Assembly: GCA_021204045.1 (NCBI GenBank)
Contig: JAJQAA010000048.1
Coordinates: 1 to 64,000, forward strand
Source: Clostridiales bacterium
GTDB taxonomy: Bacteria; Bacillota; Clostridia; Lachnospirales; Lachnospiraceae
Direction: 5' to 3'
Length of the DNA: 64,000 nucleotides
Part shown: positions 12,286 through 23,374 of the stretch, one piece after another
Numbering within the stretch: the stretch's first letter is position 1
Layout of the letters: each line of letters begins with the position of its first letter
Made by a program: the position numbers and the translations under genes
Notes under the pieces: generated by a model
Database searches by the model: none
Told to the model about the DNA's origin: nothing
Seen by the model: only the letters and a program-made list of their open reading frames with translations

Positions 12286-13593
12286 TTGGATTATTTAGTA
12301 TTGACAAAGACGAGCAGCTTTATATTGGGGCCGATTTCATCCATTCTTGGTGTAATCATGGATATGCTGTTCCGTTTTACCAGCACCTTTGGAATTTTGA
12401 ATATCGGCCTGTGCATTATTTTATTTACAATTGCGGTAAAACTGATATTGCTTCCGTTTACGATTTCTCAGCAGAAATCATCCAAACTGATGGCAATTAT
12501 GCAGCCGGAGCTGCAGGCCATTCAGAACAAATACAAAAATAAAAAAGATAACGATTCCATGATGAAGATGAACGTGGAGACGAGAGCAGTCTATGAAAAG
12601 TACGGTTATTCAATGACCGGAGGCTGCCTGCAGCTGATTATTCAACTGCCGATCCTGTTTGCTCTTTATCGTGTGATTTACAACATTCCGGCGTATGTGG
12701 TTTCCGTAAAAGAGTATTTTATGAACGTGGTTTACGCGATCACAAACGTAGCTGACGCAAATGCGCTTACCGAAGGCGCAGGCGCGGCTTTGCTGCAGTT
12801 TGCCACAGATCATGGAGTAAATTTAAGCGGCGTGAGTGCGATTGGCGATCTGACCGGGGTTACCGGTGAAGCACTGGGCAATAAGATGGTTGACATTCTT
12901 TATAAACTCAACCCGTCTCAGTGGGCGGATCTGAGTACTGCTTTTCCGGAGGCTGCCAGCGTGATTACGGAAAACGCCGCAGCAATTGAAAAAATGAACT
13001 CATTTCTCGGTATTAACCTCGCGACCAATCCTTGGCAGGGATTTATGCCGAATCCTGCCTGGATTATCCCGATTCTGGCCGGTTTAAGCCAATGGTACAG
13101 CGCGAAGCTGATGACGGCAAATCAGTCGGCGTCGCAGCAGGATGAGAATAATACCAGTGCGCAGATGATGAAGCAGATGAATATCACAATGCCGCTGATT
13201 TCTTTGTTTTTCTGCTTTACGTTCCCGGCGGCAATTGGTATTTACTGGGTAGCCAGCAGTGTGCTTCAGATTGTCCAGCAGCTGCTGATCAATCAGTATC
13301 TGAATAAGATTGATCTGGATGAAATGATTAAAAAGAATATTGAAAAGGCAAATAAGAAGCGCGAGAAAAAAGGTCTTCCACCGCAGAGAATTAATCAGAA
13401 TGCAAGCGCCAGTCTGAAAAATATCCAGGCCGCCGCGGAGCGTGAGGAGCAGATCATTGCGGAGAAAAAAGAAAAAACCAGTGAACAGATAAAAGAATCG
13501 ACGGATTACTATAATAAAAACGCGAAACCCGGAAGTCTCGCGGCAAAGGCAAATATGGTCGCAAGGTACAATGAAAAACAAAACAACAAGTAA
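12286..13593 (+). CDS. yidC: Membrane protein insertase YidC/OxaA
   Basis: 60KD_IMP-type domain; TTG start 12286 preceded by AGGAGGT fits better than ATG 12250, which lies inside yidD. Confidence 0.93.
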   Translation: MDYLVLTKTSSFILGPISSILGVIMDMLFRFTSTFGILNIGLCIILFTIAVKLILLPFTISQQKSSKLMAIMQPELQAIQNKYKNKKDNDSMMKMNVETRAVYEKYGYSMTGGCLQLIIQLPILFALYRVIYNIPAYVVSVKEYFMNVVYAITNVADANALTEGAGAALLQFATDHGVNLSGVSAIGDLTGVTGEALGNKMVDILYKLNPSQWADLSTAFPEAASVITENAAAIEKMNSFLGINLATNPWQGFMPNPAWIIPILAGLSQWYSAKLMTANQSASQQDENNTSAQMMKQMNITMPLISLFFCFTFPAAIGIYWVASSVLQIVQQLLINQYLNKIDLDEMIKKNIEKANKKREKKGLPPQRINQNASASLKNIQAAAEREEQIIAEKKEKTSEQIKESTDYYNKNAKPGSLAAKANMVARYNEKQNNK

Positions 13594-13607
13594 GGAGGAA
13601 TTGGATC

Positions 13608-14801
13608 ATGGATGTGATTACCGTTTCCGCAAAGACGCTGGACGAAGCGATTACCAAGGCTTTGATCGAGCTACAGACGACCAGCGAACATTTGCATTAT
13701 GATATCATTCAGAAAGAAAGTTCCGGGTTTTTTGGTTTTATTGGCGGAAAGCCCTGCGTAATCCGTGCAAAGATCATGACGGAAGAGGAAGAAAAAGCAG
13801 CGAAGAAGCTTGCGGCTGAAAAAGAAAAGGCAGAAAAAGAGACAGCGAAGGCAGCGGAAAAGGCCGCAGCGGAGAAAATCGCAGCAGAAAAAGCAGCTGC
13901 AGAAAAAATTGCACAGGAAAAGGCCGCTGTGCAGGAAAAAGTAAATGCTGAAAATAGTTTGATACAAAAATCATCAGTGGCATTGGCAGAAGAAAAGCCG
14001 GAAGAGTCAGGACAGGAACGGTTTTCGTCCGAGCACCAGGAGAAAAAGCGGAGAGAAAACCGTGAAGGCAGGGAAGGAAAGAAAAATAAAGAAGGCAGAG
14101 AATACGGCCGCCGAGAGCGCGCAGAAAAGCGGGTGATCGAGCAGCCCAAGCCGGTTCGGGAAGAAAAACCGAAACAGCCGGTAAAAGCGGATCCGGAAGT
14201 GGTACAGAAAGCAGCAAAAGAATTTCTTGGACAGGTTTTTTCCGCAATGGGCATGAATGTGGACGTGGAAACATCTCTCAAGCTGGACGAGGGTGAGATG
14301 CAGATCATGATGAATGGCGAGGACATGGGTTTACTGATTGGTAAGCGCGGACAAACCCTGGATTCGTTGCAATATCTGGTCAGTTTGGTAGTAAACCGGG
14401 AAACAGAAGGATATCTGAGAGTTAAGCTGGATACGGAAAATTATCGTGAGAGAAGAAAAGAAACTCTGGAAACGCTTGCAAAAAATATTTCCTATAAAGT
14501 AAAGCGAACAAAACATCCGGTATCTCTCGAGCCGATGAACCCGTATGAACGTCGCATCATTCATTCGGCGCTGCAAAATGATCGCTATGTGGTGACAAAA
14601 AGCGAGGGTGAGGATCCCTATCGTCATGTGGTTATCCTGCCAAAGAGGGAAAGCTATGGAGGTTCCCGCGGCGGACGCTATGGATCACGCAGAGATCGCT
14701 TCGCGGACCGGGAGCGCCGCGCGGAGCGTCAGGAAAGAGCTGCGGATCCGGTAGAAACGGTTGTGGAAACATCCGTGGAAAATCAAACGGAACAGGAATA
14801 A
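13608..14801 (+). CDS. jag: RNA-binding protein Jag/KhpB (Jag-N, KH, R3H)
   Basis: N-term VSAKTLDEAITKALIELQTT...GFFGFIGGKPCVIRAK; KH LLIGKRGQTLDSLQYLVSLVVN; R3H; long Ala/Glu/Lys linker. Confidence 0.93.
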   Translation: MDVITVSAKTLDEAITKALIELQTTSEHLHYDIIQKESSGFFGFIGGKPCVIRAKIMTEEEEKAAKKLAAEKEKAEKETAKAAEKAAAEKIAAEKAAAEKIAQEKAAVQEKVNAENSLIQKSSVALAEEKPEESGQERFSSEHQEKKRRENREGREGKKNKEGREYGRRERAEKRVIEQPKPVREEKPKQPVKADPEVVQKAAKEFLGQVFSAMGMNVDVETSLKLDEGEMQIMMNGEDMGLLIGKRGQTLDSLQYLVSLVVNRETEGYLRVKLDTENYRERRKETLETLAKNISYKVKRTKHPVSLEPMNPYERRIIHSALQNDRYVVTKSEGEDPYRHVVILPKRESYGGSRGGRYGSRRDRFADRERRAERQERAADPVETVVETSVENQTEQE

Positions 14802-14878
14802 AACAGGAAATTGTTGGGCGTCTGGTAGTGGTGTGGCCACCGCCAGGCGCTTTCTTTTTGAAAGAGAAATAGAGCGTT

Positions 14879-16267
14879 ATGAGAGAAAATAGAAAGTCGG
14901 ATACAATTGCTGCTGTGGCGACTGCAATGAATAATGCCGGAATCGGAATTATCCGGGTCAGCGGAGACAGGGCAATTTCGGTTGTTGATGAAATTTTTCG
15001 GAGCGCGAAAACAGGAAAAACACTGTCGAATGTACCGACGCACACTATTCATTACGGGACGATCTGGGATGAGGATCGATTGATCGATGAAGTTCTGGTA
15101 ATGGTAATGCACGCGCCGCACAGCTATACCGCGGAAGACACAGTGGAAATCGACAGTCACGGTGGAATTCTGGTGATGCAGAAAATCCTGGAAGCGGTGG
15201 TTCACCATGGGGCGCGAATTGCCGAGCCGGGAGAATTTACAAAACGGGCTTTTTTGAATGGACGCATTGATCTGGCGCAGGCGGAAGCAGTCATGGATAC
15301 CGTTCAGGCGGGAAATGAATACGCGCTGCAAAGCTCCGTCAGTCAGCTGCGCGGTTCGGTCTCCAGACGGGTACGGGCGCTGAGGGAAGCATTGATCTAT
15401 CAGATCGCTTATATTGAATCGGCGTTGGACGATCCGGAGCATATTTCTCTGGAAGGATACACGACCGTGCTGGAAGAAAAACTGGCGCCGATGCTGAAAG
15501 AGCTGGAAGAAATGGTAAATTCGGCGGACGATGGCCGGATTATGTCAGAAGGGGTACGCACGGTGATTCTCGGAAAACCGAACGCAGGTAAATCATCCCT
15601 GATGAATGCGCTGCTTGGTGAGGATCGCGCGATTGTCACCGATATTGCGGGGACGACGAGGGACACTCTGGAAGAAGAAATCCGCCTTAGGGATGTCAAT
15701 CTGCATATTATTGATACCGCGGGAATCCGTGCAACGGATGATATCATTGAGCAGATGGGTGTGGAACGGGCCAGACAGATGGCGGACCGCGCGGATCTGA
15801 TTATATACGTGGCGGACGGTTCCCGGCCGTTAGACACCAATGATGCGATGATCATGGAACTGATACAGGAAAGAAAGGCAATTGTACTTCTGAACAAAAA
15901 TGATCTTGAACTTACGGTTTCCAGGGAAGAACTTGAGGAAAAAACCGGCCGGCCGGTAATTGCGGTTTCCGCGAAAGAAGAAACCGGGATAGATGAGCTT
16001 GGAAAAGCGGTGGAAGCGTTATTTTACAGTGGAAAACTGGATTTTAATAATCAGGTTGTGATCACAAATATGCGTCATAAAGAAGCATTGTCCTGCGCAT
16101 TGGAAAGTTTACGTCTCGTGGTACAGGGCATCCACGAGGGGATGCCGGAGGATGTGTTGACGATCGATATGATGGATGCGTACAGTCAGCTTGGCAGCAT
16201 TATCGGAGAATCGGTTGGCGATGACCTGGTCAATGAAATTTTTGGCCGGTTTTGTATGGGAAAGTAG
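14879..16267 (+). CDS. mnmE: tRNA modification GTPase MnmE
   Basis: DTIAAVATAMNNAGIGIIRVSG..., GKPNAGKSSLMNALL, C-term FGRFCMGK. Confidence 0.97.
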   Translation: MRENRKSDTIAAVATAMNNAGIGIIRVSGDRAISVVDEIFRSAKTGKTLSNVPTHTIHYGTIWDEDRLIDEVLVMVMHAPHSYTAEDTVEIDSHGGILVMQKILEAVVHHGARIAEPGEFTKRAFLNGRIDLAQAEAVMDTVQAGNEYALQSSVSQLRGSVSRRVRALREALIYQIAYIESALDDPEHISLEGYTTVLEEKLAPMLKELEEMVNSADDGRIMSEGVRTVILGKPNAGKSSLMNALLGEDRAIVTDIAGTTRDTLEEEIRLRDVNLHIIDTAGIRATDDIIEQMGVERARQMADRADLIIYVADGSRPLDTNDAMIMELIQERKAIVLLNKNDLELTVSREELEEKTGRPVIAVSAKEETGIDELGKAVEALFYSGKLDFNNQVVITNMRHKEALSCALESLRLVVQGIHEGMPEDVLTIDMMDAYSQLGSIIGESVGDDLVNEIFGRFCMGK

Positions 16268-16276
16268 GAATGGAAC

Positions 16277-18181
16277 ATGCCATATCTGGAGGAATATTAT
16301 GATATTGTCGTTGTCGGGGCCGGTCATGCAGGCTGCGAGGCGGCATTGGCCTGTGCGCGGCTGGGACTGGAAACGATTGTATTTACGATCAGTGTCGACA
16401 GTATTGCACTGATGCCGTGCAATCCCAATGTGGGGGGAAGCTCCAAGGGACATCTGGTGCGGGAACTGGACGCGCTCGGCGGCGAAATGGGAAAAAATAT
16501 TGATAAAACCTTTATTCAATCAAAAATGCTTAATTCTTCAAAGGGACCGGCGGTTCATTCTCTGAGGGCGCAGGCGGATAAACAGGCTTACAGCCGCGCG
16601 ATGCGCCGAACGCTGGAGGAAACGGAGCATCTGACAATCCGACAGGCCGAGGTGTCGGAAATTATTGTGGAAGATCAGGCAATTGTCGGAGTAAAGACTT
16701 TTTCGGGCGCAGTTTATCACGCGAAGGCGGTTGTTCTGGCGACGGGAACCTATCTGCGTGCCCGCTGTATTTTCGGTGACGTCAGCAATGAAACGGGTCC
16801 AAACGGATTGCAATCAGCCAAGCATTTGACAGAGTCGCTGATTGCGAACGGAATTGAAATGTTTCGTTTTAAAACCGGTACGCCGGCGCGTGTGGATGGG
16901 CGCACCATCGATTTTTCTAAAATGACGGAGCAGTTTGGCGATGAACCGATCGTACCGTTTTCATTTTCAACGAATCCGGAATCCATCCAGAAACCTCAGG
17001 TTTCCTGCTGGCTGACTTACACAAACGAGCAAACGCATCAGATTATCCGTGATAATCTGGATCGTTCGCCTTTGTTTTCCGGTGCGATTGAGGGGACGGG
17101 ACCGCGGTATTGTCCTTCGATTGAGGATAAAGTAGTCAAATTTCCGGACAAGGAGCGCCACCAGGTTTTTGTCGAGCCGGAGGGATTGTATACGCACGAA
17201 ATGTATCTTGGCGGAATGTCCAGTTCATTGCCTGAGGATGTTCAGCACGCGATGTATCACACTGTGCCCGGCCTGGAGCACGTAGCGATTGTACGCAACG
17301 CCTACGCAATTGAATACGACTGCATCAATTCCCTGCAGCTGCGCCCAAGTCTGGAATTCAAAAAAATCCATGGCCTGTTCAGCGGCGGACAGTTTAACGG
17401 CAGCTCCGGTTATGAAGAGGCGGCGGTCCAGGGTTTTATGGCCGGTGTGAACGCAGCCATGCAGGTGCTTGGGCGGAAACCGTATGTGCTCGATCGTTCG
17501 CAGGCCTATATTGGCGTGCTGATTGATGATTTGGTGACGAAGGAGAATCATGAACCGTACCGCATGATGACCTCGCGGGCGGAATACCGGCTGCTTTTGC
17601 GGCAGGACAATGCGGATCTGCGATTATCCGCGATCGGGCATGAGATCGGTCTGGTGCCGGACGCAATGTATGAGAAGGTAGTAAAAAAACAGGAAGCGAT
17701 TGACGCAGAACTGGATCGTGTGAAAAAGACGGTTGTCGGTGTGACGCCGTGTGTGCAGGAATTTTTACGCAGCCATGGGAGTACGGAATTAAAGACCGGA
17801 ATGCCGCTGGTGGAGCTGATGCGCCGGCCGGAGCTGGGATATTTTCTGACAGCGGAAATCGATCCGGATCGCCCGCAGCTTTCACGCGATACAGCAGAAC
17901 AGGTTGACATAAACATCAAGTACGAAGGTTATCTGAAACGTCAGCAGGCGCAGGTGGAGCACTTTAAGAAACTGGAAAGCAAGAAATTAAGCACAAATTT
18001 TGACTACAGCACGGTAAAAAGCCTGCGAATCGAGGCCGTACAGAAACTGAACAAATATCAGCCGGCCTCTATTGGGCAGGCGTCGCGGATTTCCGGCGTT
18101 TCACCGGCGGACATTTCGGTGCTGCTTATCCACCTGGAACAGCATCGACGCGGCAGGTTATCAACAGGAGAGGACGAATGA
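16277..18181 (+). CDS. mnmG: tRNA uridine-5-carboxymethylaminomethyl modification enzyme MnmG/GidA
   Basis: [44 protein letters not shown]. Confidence 0.97.
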   Translation: MPYLEEYYDIVVVGAGHAGCEAALACARLGLETIVFTISVDSIALMPCNPNVGGSSKGHLVRELDALGGEMGKNIDKTFIQSKMLNSSKGPAVHSLRAQADKQAYSRAMRRTLEETEHLTIRQAEVSEIIVEDQAIVGVKTFSGAVYHAKAVVLATGTYLRARCIFGDVSNETGPNGLQSAKHLTESLIANGIEMFRFKTGTPARVDGRTIDFSKMTEQFGDEPIVPFSFSTNPESIQKPQVSCWLTYTNEQTHQIIRDNLDRSPLFSGAIEGTGPRYCPSIEDKVVKFPDKERHQVFVEPEGLYTHEMYLGGMSSSLPEDVQHAMYHTVPGLEHVAIVRNAYAIEYDCINSLQLRPSLEFKKIHGLFSGGQFNGSSGYEEAAVQGFMAGVNAAMQVLGRKPYVLDRSQAYIGVLIDDLVTKENHEPYRMMTSRAEYRLLLRQDNADLRLSAIGHEIGLVPDAMYEKVVKKQEAIDAELDRVKKTVVGVTPCVQEFLRSHGSTELKTGMPLVELMRRPELGYFLTAEIDPDRPQLSRDTAEQVDINIKYEGYLKRQQAQVEHFKKLESKKLSTNFDYSTVKSLRIEAVQKLNKYQPASIGQASRISGVSPADISVLLIHLEQHRRGRLSTGEDE

Positions 18182-18906
18182 ACCAGGAATTTGTGGATAA
18201 GTTCCGTGCAGGATTGAAAAATCTGGGAATAGTGCTGACCGATTGGCAGATGGAGCAGTTTCATCAGTATTATGAGTTGCTGATAGATTGGAACCGTGTC
18301 ATGAATCTGACGGCGATCACAGAAATGGATGAGGTGATCCGCAAGCATTTTATTGATAGTCTTTCCCTGGTATGGGCGGTTGACGATCTGGCAGAGCGAA
18401 GCGCGGATGTTATTGATGTCGGTACGGGAGCCGGTTTTCCGGGAATTCCTTTGAAAATTGCCTTTCCGCAGCTGCGGATAACTCTCCTGGATTCTTTGAA
18501 CAAGCGGATTCGTTTTCTGGACGAAGTAATTTCCTGCCTCAGATTAAAACAGATCGTCGCGATTCACGGGCGGGCAGAAGATTACGGCCGGGATACCGCG
18601 CACCGGGAACAATATGACCTGTGTGTCTCACGTGCGGTAGCCAATACAGCTACACTGTCGGAATACTGTCTTCCCTTTGTTCGTGTCGGAGGATATTTCC
18701 TTCCTTATAAATCCGGTCAGATTGATGATGAGCTGATTGCAGCAAAGAACGCGGTGAAGATTCTGGGAGGAGATCTGGAAAAGGTTGTGCGTTTTTGCCT
18801 GGCAGATACCGATGTGGAGCGGGCAATTGTACAGGTGCGCAAGGTTCGACCGACGAGCAAAAAATATCCGCGCAAGGCAGGATTGCCGGGAAAAGAACCG
18901 CTATAA
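18178..18906 (+). CDS. rsmG: 16S rRNA (guanine527-N7)-methyltransferase RsmG
   Basis: [34 protein letters not shown]; canonical position. Confidence 0.95.
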   Translation: MNQEFVDKFRAGLKNLGIVLTDWQMEQFHQYYELLIDWNRVMNLTAITEMDEVIRKHFIDSLSLVWAVDDLAERSADVIDVGTGAGFPGIPLKIAFPQLRITLLDSLNKRIRFLDEVISCLRLKQIVAIHGRAEDYGRDTAHREQYDLCVSRAVANTATLSEYCLPFVRVGGYFLPYKSGQIDDELIAAKNAVKILGGDLEKVVRFCLADTDVERAIVQVRKVRPTSKKYPRKAGLPGKEPL

Positions 18907-18911
18907 TTTGT

Positions 18912-19274
18912 TTATGCGGGAATAATTTCAATCCAGTATCCATCCGGATCTATGATAAAATAAATACCCATTGCTTCGTTTTCAAAACAGATAATTCCTA
19001 AATCCTTGTGCTTTTGATGGAGAGCATCGAAATCGTCCATTGCGAATGCAAGATGAAATTCACATTCGCCGAGATTGTACGGTTCTGTGCGGTCACGCAG
19101 CCAGGTAAGTTCCAGACGAAAGTCCGTTTTCCCATCTCCAAGATAGACAAGTTTAAAAGAACCATCTGCAGCAGGTTTTTCACGCACTGGAGTCAAATCC
19201 AGTGCTTCTTTATAGAATGCAATACTTTTCTCCAGATTGAGCACATTGAAGTTAAAATGGTTAAATGTTATCAT
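18912..19274 (-). CDS. VOC-family (glyoxalase/bleomycin resistance-like) protein
   Basis: MITFNHFNFNVLNLEKSIAFYKEALDLTPVREK...IIDPDGYWIEII. Confidence 0.88.
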   Translation of the reverse strand: MITFNHFNFNVLNLEKSIAFYKEALDLTPVREKPAADGSFKLVYLGDGKTDFRLELTWLRDRTEPYNLGECEFHLAFAMDDFDALHQKHKDLGIICFENEAMGIYFIIDPDGYWIEIIPA

Positions 19275-19359
19275 AAGTCAATTCCTCCTTTTATATTTGT
19301 GAGTAGCAATTCATGACTGCAAGTAATGATGGGGTACCTAGCAATTTTGTTTTTGCCAA

Positions 19360-19427
19360 TGTTTCACGTGAAACACTGGCAAAATTATTTTACGTGGAAC
19401 ATCACTAAAAATGTTTCACGTGAAACA
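19360..19427. promoter_or_regulatory. parS cluster (two perfect sites plus one degenerate)
   Basis: TGTTTCACGTGAAACA at 19360-19375 and 19412-19427; TATTTTACGTGGAACA at 19386-19401 (3 mismatches); about 1.1 kb upstream of parAB. Confidence 0.93.
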
Positions 19428-19447
19428 TTGGAAGAAGGATTTACCCG

Positions 19448-20407
19448 TCAGAGGTAGGTTTGGATCAATTCGCATACCTGCCCTGGCGCTTCCATTTGCG
19501 GCAATTCACGAGTGTTTGGGATCAGAAAAGTTTCAATAGAGGAATTATATTTTTTGTATTCCTCAAGTTGCTCGGAAATCGCGCCCAGCTTTGCTCCCCC
19601 TACCAGATAAATGCTATTGTCTATCTTTTTAAGAGCATTGACCAGGTTGCACTTTGTATAATTGCAGAAACAACTGGTAAAAACGGCTTTTGGGTAGGCG
19701 CCGAGATGAGCCGCTTCATAATAGCGATCTGTATAATAAGGAGTTACGGAAACCGGGTTACAGAAAAACTCTTCTGTAAAGAGTGTTTCTATAGACTTTC
19801 GACTGCTTGCCATATGGTAGATCATGGTACCGATAACCGGGAGGTCAAGAATAAATTTGAAGAATCGTGCGCTTCGTCCCGGAATCTGGCTATAATCAAG
19901 CAGAGAAAGCGGATTGATCAGCATGATCTGGTCAAACAGGCTTGGAGTACTGTAGCAGGCCATAATCGGAATCGAAGCGGCTTCTCCGGTAGCGATAACA
20001 TTTGTACGGCGGCCGATTACCGAATGGATAAAATCTGTGATCAGCTGTACATACAGGTAATTGGTATAAGTCATATTTATTTTTTCGGAGCGGCCGCAGC
20101 CCAGAAGATCAATCGTATATATGGTATACTGTTCCTGGAGCAAAGGAATCAGACGGCTCCACTCAAAACCGCAGGAAAACGAGCTGAGATCATGAATCAG
20201 CAATAAGGGTTTACCAGAGCCTGTCTTGGTGTAATAAATGTCACCGAGACGCCATTTGTAACATTGGTGTTCCGGCTCCGAAAGAAGATTGCGGGAGACT
20301 GCGGACATTTTGATCAGTTTATTAACAGCGGCAATGCCGGCACCACTGACGACAACGCTGCCCGCGGAAAGAATGAGCAAAGTAAGTAATTTCTTTTTCG
20401 CTTTCAT
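19448..20407 (-). CDS. Alpha/beta-fold hydrolase, membrane-anchored
   Basis: N-terminal TM segment then GSGKPLLLIHDLSSFSCGFEWSRLIPLLQEQYTIYTIDLLGCGRSEK. Confidence 0.82.
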   Translation of the reverse strand: MKAKKKLLTLLILSAGSVVVSGAGIAAVNKLIKMSAVSRNLLSEPEHQCYKWRLGDIYYTKTGSGKPLLLIHDLSSFSCGFEWSRLIPLLQEQYTIYTIDLLGCGRSEKINMTYTNYLYVQLITDFIHSVIGRRTNVIATGEAASIPIMACYSTPSLFDQIMLINPLSLLDYSQIPGRSARFFKFILDLPVIGTMIYHMASSRKSIETLFTEEFFCNPVSVTPYYTDRYYEAAHLGAYPKAVFTSCFCNYTKCNLVNALKKIDNSIYLVGGAKLGAISEQLEEYKKYNSSIETFLIPNTRELPQMEAPGQVCELIQTYL

Positions 20408-20567
20408 AGCGCCTCCTGTTTGAATTGAAACGAACCGCTATTAGTATAATACAATTTTTCATCATAAACAACAAAATCTAATTATTTTTTGATTCAACAT
20501 AGGAAAAGCGTGAAAAATATGTTATACTGAAAAACAGACTGCGATGTTTTACGAAAAGGATGGAGCT

Positions 20568-21335
20568 ATGGGAAGAATTATTGCGATAGCAAATCAGAAG
20601 GGCGGAGTCGGGAAGACAACCACGGCAATTAATCTTTCTGCCTGTTTGGCCGAAGCCGGACAGAAGGTGCTGACGGTTGATTTTGACCCACAGGGCAACG
20701 CGACCAGCGGCCTTGGTTTTGAAAAGGGCTATATGGATAAAACCGTATACGAGCTGTTGATCGGGGAATGTTCGGTGGGAGAGTGTATTATCCGTGATGT
20801 TCAGGAAAACCTTGATGTGCTTCCATCGGATGTTGACCTGGCGGCGGTGGAAATAGAATTGCTGGACGTAGAAGACAAGGAAAAACTGCTGGGCCGGGAG
20901 CTTCAGAAAGTGGAAGCGGAATATGATTTTATCATTATCGACTGTCCTCCGTCGTTGAATCTTCTGACAATCAATGCATTGGTGGCTGCAGATACGGTTC
21001 TGGTGCCGATTCAGTGCGAATATTACGCGCTGGAAGGTCTGAGTCAGATCCTGCAGACGGTGGACCTGGTCAGAAAAAAACTCAATCCAAGGCTGGAGCT
21101 GGAGGGCGTGGTGTTTACCATGTATGACGCCCGCACAAATCTTTCCCTGGAGGTAGTGGAAAATGTGAAAAGCCATCTGAACCGTACGATTTACAAAACG
21201 ATAATTCCGCGGAATGTGCGGCTGGCGGAAGCGCCAAGCCATGGAATGCCGATAAATTTGTATGACAGCCGTTCTTCGGGAGCGGAAAGCTATCGGATGC
21301 TGGCAGCGGAAGTGATAAGCAGAGGGGTGGAATGA
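20568..21335 (+). CDS. parA: Chromosome partitioning ATPase ParA/Soj
   Basis: MGRIIAIANQKGGVGKTTTAINLSACLAEAGQKVLTVDFDPQGNATSGLG. Confidence 0.96.
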   Translation: MGRIIAIANQKGGVGKTTTAINLSACLAEAGQKVLTVDFDPQGNATSGLGFEKGYMDKTVYELLIGECSVGECIIRDVQENLDVLPSDVDLAAVEIELLDVEDKEKLLGRELQKVEAEYDFIIIDCPPSLNLLTINALVAADTVLVPIQCEYYALEGLSQILQTVDLVRKKLNPRLELEGVVFTMYDARTNLSLEVVENVKSHLNRTIYKTIIPRNVRLAEAPSHGMPINLYDSRSSGAESYRMLAAEVISRGVE

Positions 21336-22273
21336 TGGCAAAGGTAAAACGAGGACTGGGGAAAGGCCTGGGCGCATTTTTTGGTGAGGAAGTTGTTCAG
21401 GAAGTGGCCAGAGAGAAAGATAACGGGCAGAAGACGGCAGATAGTACCGGGATAGGGGCACAGGAATCAAAAGAACAGACGACGGCACAGATCACGGTGC
21501 GCCTTTCTAAAATCGAACCGAATCCGGAGCAGCCGCGTAAAGATTTTCCGGAGGAGCAATTGCAGGAGCTGGCGGATTCGATCCGGCAGTATGGGATATT
21601 GCAGCCGCTTTTGGTGCAGCCGAAGGGGGAGCGCTATGAGATTATTGCCGGCGAACGCCGCTGGCGGGCGGCAAAGCTGGCTGGAATAAAGGAAGTGCCG
21701 GTTGTTATTCGGGAATATAGTCGCGGACAGGCAATGGAGATCGCCCTGATCGAGAATGTACAGCGGGAGGATCTGAATCCGCTGGAGGAGGCAAAGGCAT
21801 ATCAGTGTCTGATGCAGGAATTTCATCTGAAGCAGGAGGAAATCGCCATCCGGGTTTCCAAGAACCGTACAACTATCACAAACAGCCTGCGGCTCTTAAA
21901 GCTTGATCCCGAAGTGCAGCAGATGCTTGCGGAGAATCAGCTGAGCAATGGGCACGCACGGGCGCTTCTGGCGGTCGAAGATCCGCAGAAGCAGCGGGAG
22001 CTGGCGGTCCGGATCGTCGATGAGGGTATGAGTGTGCGGAGTGTCGAAAAGGCGGTAAAGCAACTGACCAGACCTGTCAGGGAGAAAAAAAAGACAGAAA
22101 CAGACACCGCTACTGAGCTGATTTTTCAAAATATCGAGCATCGCCTGAAAGAAGTTATGGGCACGAAAGTAACCATTGCCCGCAGGGATTCAAACAAAGG
22201 GAAAATAGAGATCGAGTATTATTCAAAGGAAGATCTGGAACGGATTATTGAGATGATGGAATCCATGCATTGA
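21332..22273 (+). CDS. parB: Chromosome partitioning protein ParB/Spo0J
   Basis: PNPEQPRKDFPEEQLQELADSIRQYGILQPLLV...GERRWRAAKLAG; overlaps parA stop. Confidence 0.96.
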   Translation: MMAKVKRGLGKGLGAFFGEEVVQEVAREKDNGQKTADSTGIGAQESKEQTTAQITVRLSKIEPNPEQPRKDFPEEQLQELADSIRQYGILQPLLVQPKGERYEIIAGERRWRAAKLAGIKEVPVVIREYSRGQAMEIALIENVQREDLNPLEEAKAYQCLMQEFHLKQEEIAIRVSKNRTTITNSLRLLKLDPEVQQMLAENQLSNGHARALLAVEDPQKQRELAVRIVDEGMSVRSVEKAVKQLTRPVREKKKTETDTATELIFQNIEHRLKEVMGTKVTIARRDSNKGKIEIEYYSKEDLERIIEMMESMH

Positions 22274-22310
22274 ACATTCGGTTTTGTGCTGAATCAGAGG
22301 AGACATCCAG

Positions 22311-22829
22311 ATGGAAGGAACATTAGGTAGTGGAATTGATCTTGCCGGACTGGTTATAGCAATGGCCGTTCTGGTGGGAATTTTGCTGATTATAGTGATC
22401 GTATGCATTATACAAATGAGAAAGCTGTATCGGCGATACGATTATTTCATGAGGGGCAGGGACGCGGAATCACTGGAAGCAATGATGATCCGTCTTTCGG
22501 AGGATATTCAGGAGCTCAAATCACAGGATCGGGCGAACAAAGATCTGATCCGCACGGTAAACAAAAATATGCGCGCATCCTTTCAGAAGTTTGGAATGGT
22601 AAAATACAACGCATTCAAAGGGATGGGCGGCAATTTAAGCTTTGCATTTGCGCTTCTGGATTATACGAATTCCGGGCTGGTGATGAATGCGGTACACAGC
22701 CGAGAAGGGTGTTATTTATATCTGAAAGAAGTTGATCGCGGCCGGACAGACGTTCTGCTTGGCAATGAAGAAAAGGAGGCGCTGGAAATGGCGCTCGGCT
22801 ATAAGGAAAAGCAGGATGGACGGCAATAG
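22311..22829 (+). CDS. DUF4446-family protein
   Basis: N-terminal TM, coiled coil, KYNAFKGMGGNLSFAFALLDYTNSGLVMNAVHSREGCYLYLKEV; downstream of parB. Confidence 0.8.
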   Translation: MEGTLGSGIDLAGLVIAMAVLVGILLIIVIVCIIQMRKLYRRYDYFMRGRDAESLEAMMIRLSEDIQELKSQDRANKDLIRTVNKNMRASFQKFGMVKYNAFKGMGGNLSFAFALLDYTNSGLVMNAVHSREGCYLYLKEVDRGRTDVLLGNEEKEALEMALGYKEKQDGRQ

Positions 22830-23045
22830 AAGAATCGGTCATCGGGAAATAAGATTGGCAGACAATCGCTGGCATGCGGTTGCCTGCTATTTTTGTCTGC
22901 AGGATTTTTGGAAAACGGTCTGTACAAACATATTTATAGTTAATGGCGGTTTAATAAGAAAAAGAATAATATAGCGCAGGACGATATATCGCCCTAGTAT
23001 CCGAAAAATTTCGTCTACACTTAGTGACAAAAAAGGAGGATAACT

Positions 23046-23285
23046 ATGACGATATGTGAAGCAACGAGTTACCGGATTGCTGAATTGTGCAGGAAGAAAA
23101 ACCTCACCGGTTATTTCGTCAGTTACCGTGCTGGAATGCCGCCCTCTACATATAAAAGTATTATGAATGGTAAGAGCAAAAATCCAGGGATTGTTAATAT
23201 CAACAAAATTGCGGATGGGCTGGGCGTTACAATCCGGGAGTTCTATGATTCGGAGATTTTTGATAATCTGGATCCGGATGAGTAG
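23046..23285 (+). CDS. Small XRE-type helix-turn-helix regulator
   Basis: 79 aa; RIAELCRKKNLTGYFVSYRAGMPPSTYKSIMNGKSKNPGIVNINKIADGLGVTIREFYDS. Confidence 0.82.
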   Translation: MTICEATSYRIAELCRKKNLTGYFVSYRAGMPPSTYKSIMNGKSKNPGIVNINKIADGLGVTIREFYDSEIFDNLDPDE

Positions 23286-23374
23286 AAAATGTCATGATAA
23301 AAATGAATGGACATCCCCTCGTTTGCGTGCTAATATGAAGTCGTATCTGGTGTGCAAAAAAAGGAGGAAATGTC

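Noticed and set aside
13850-13930. Tandem DNA repeat in jag as a mobile repeat
   Set aside because: It is coding low-complexity sequence in a conserved linker position, degenerate at DNA level.
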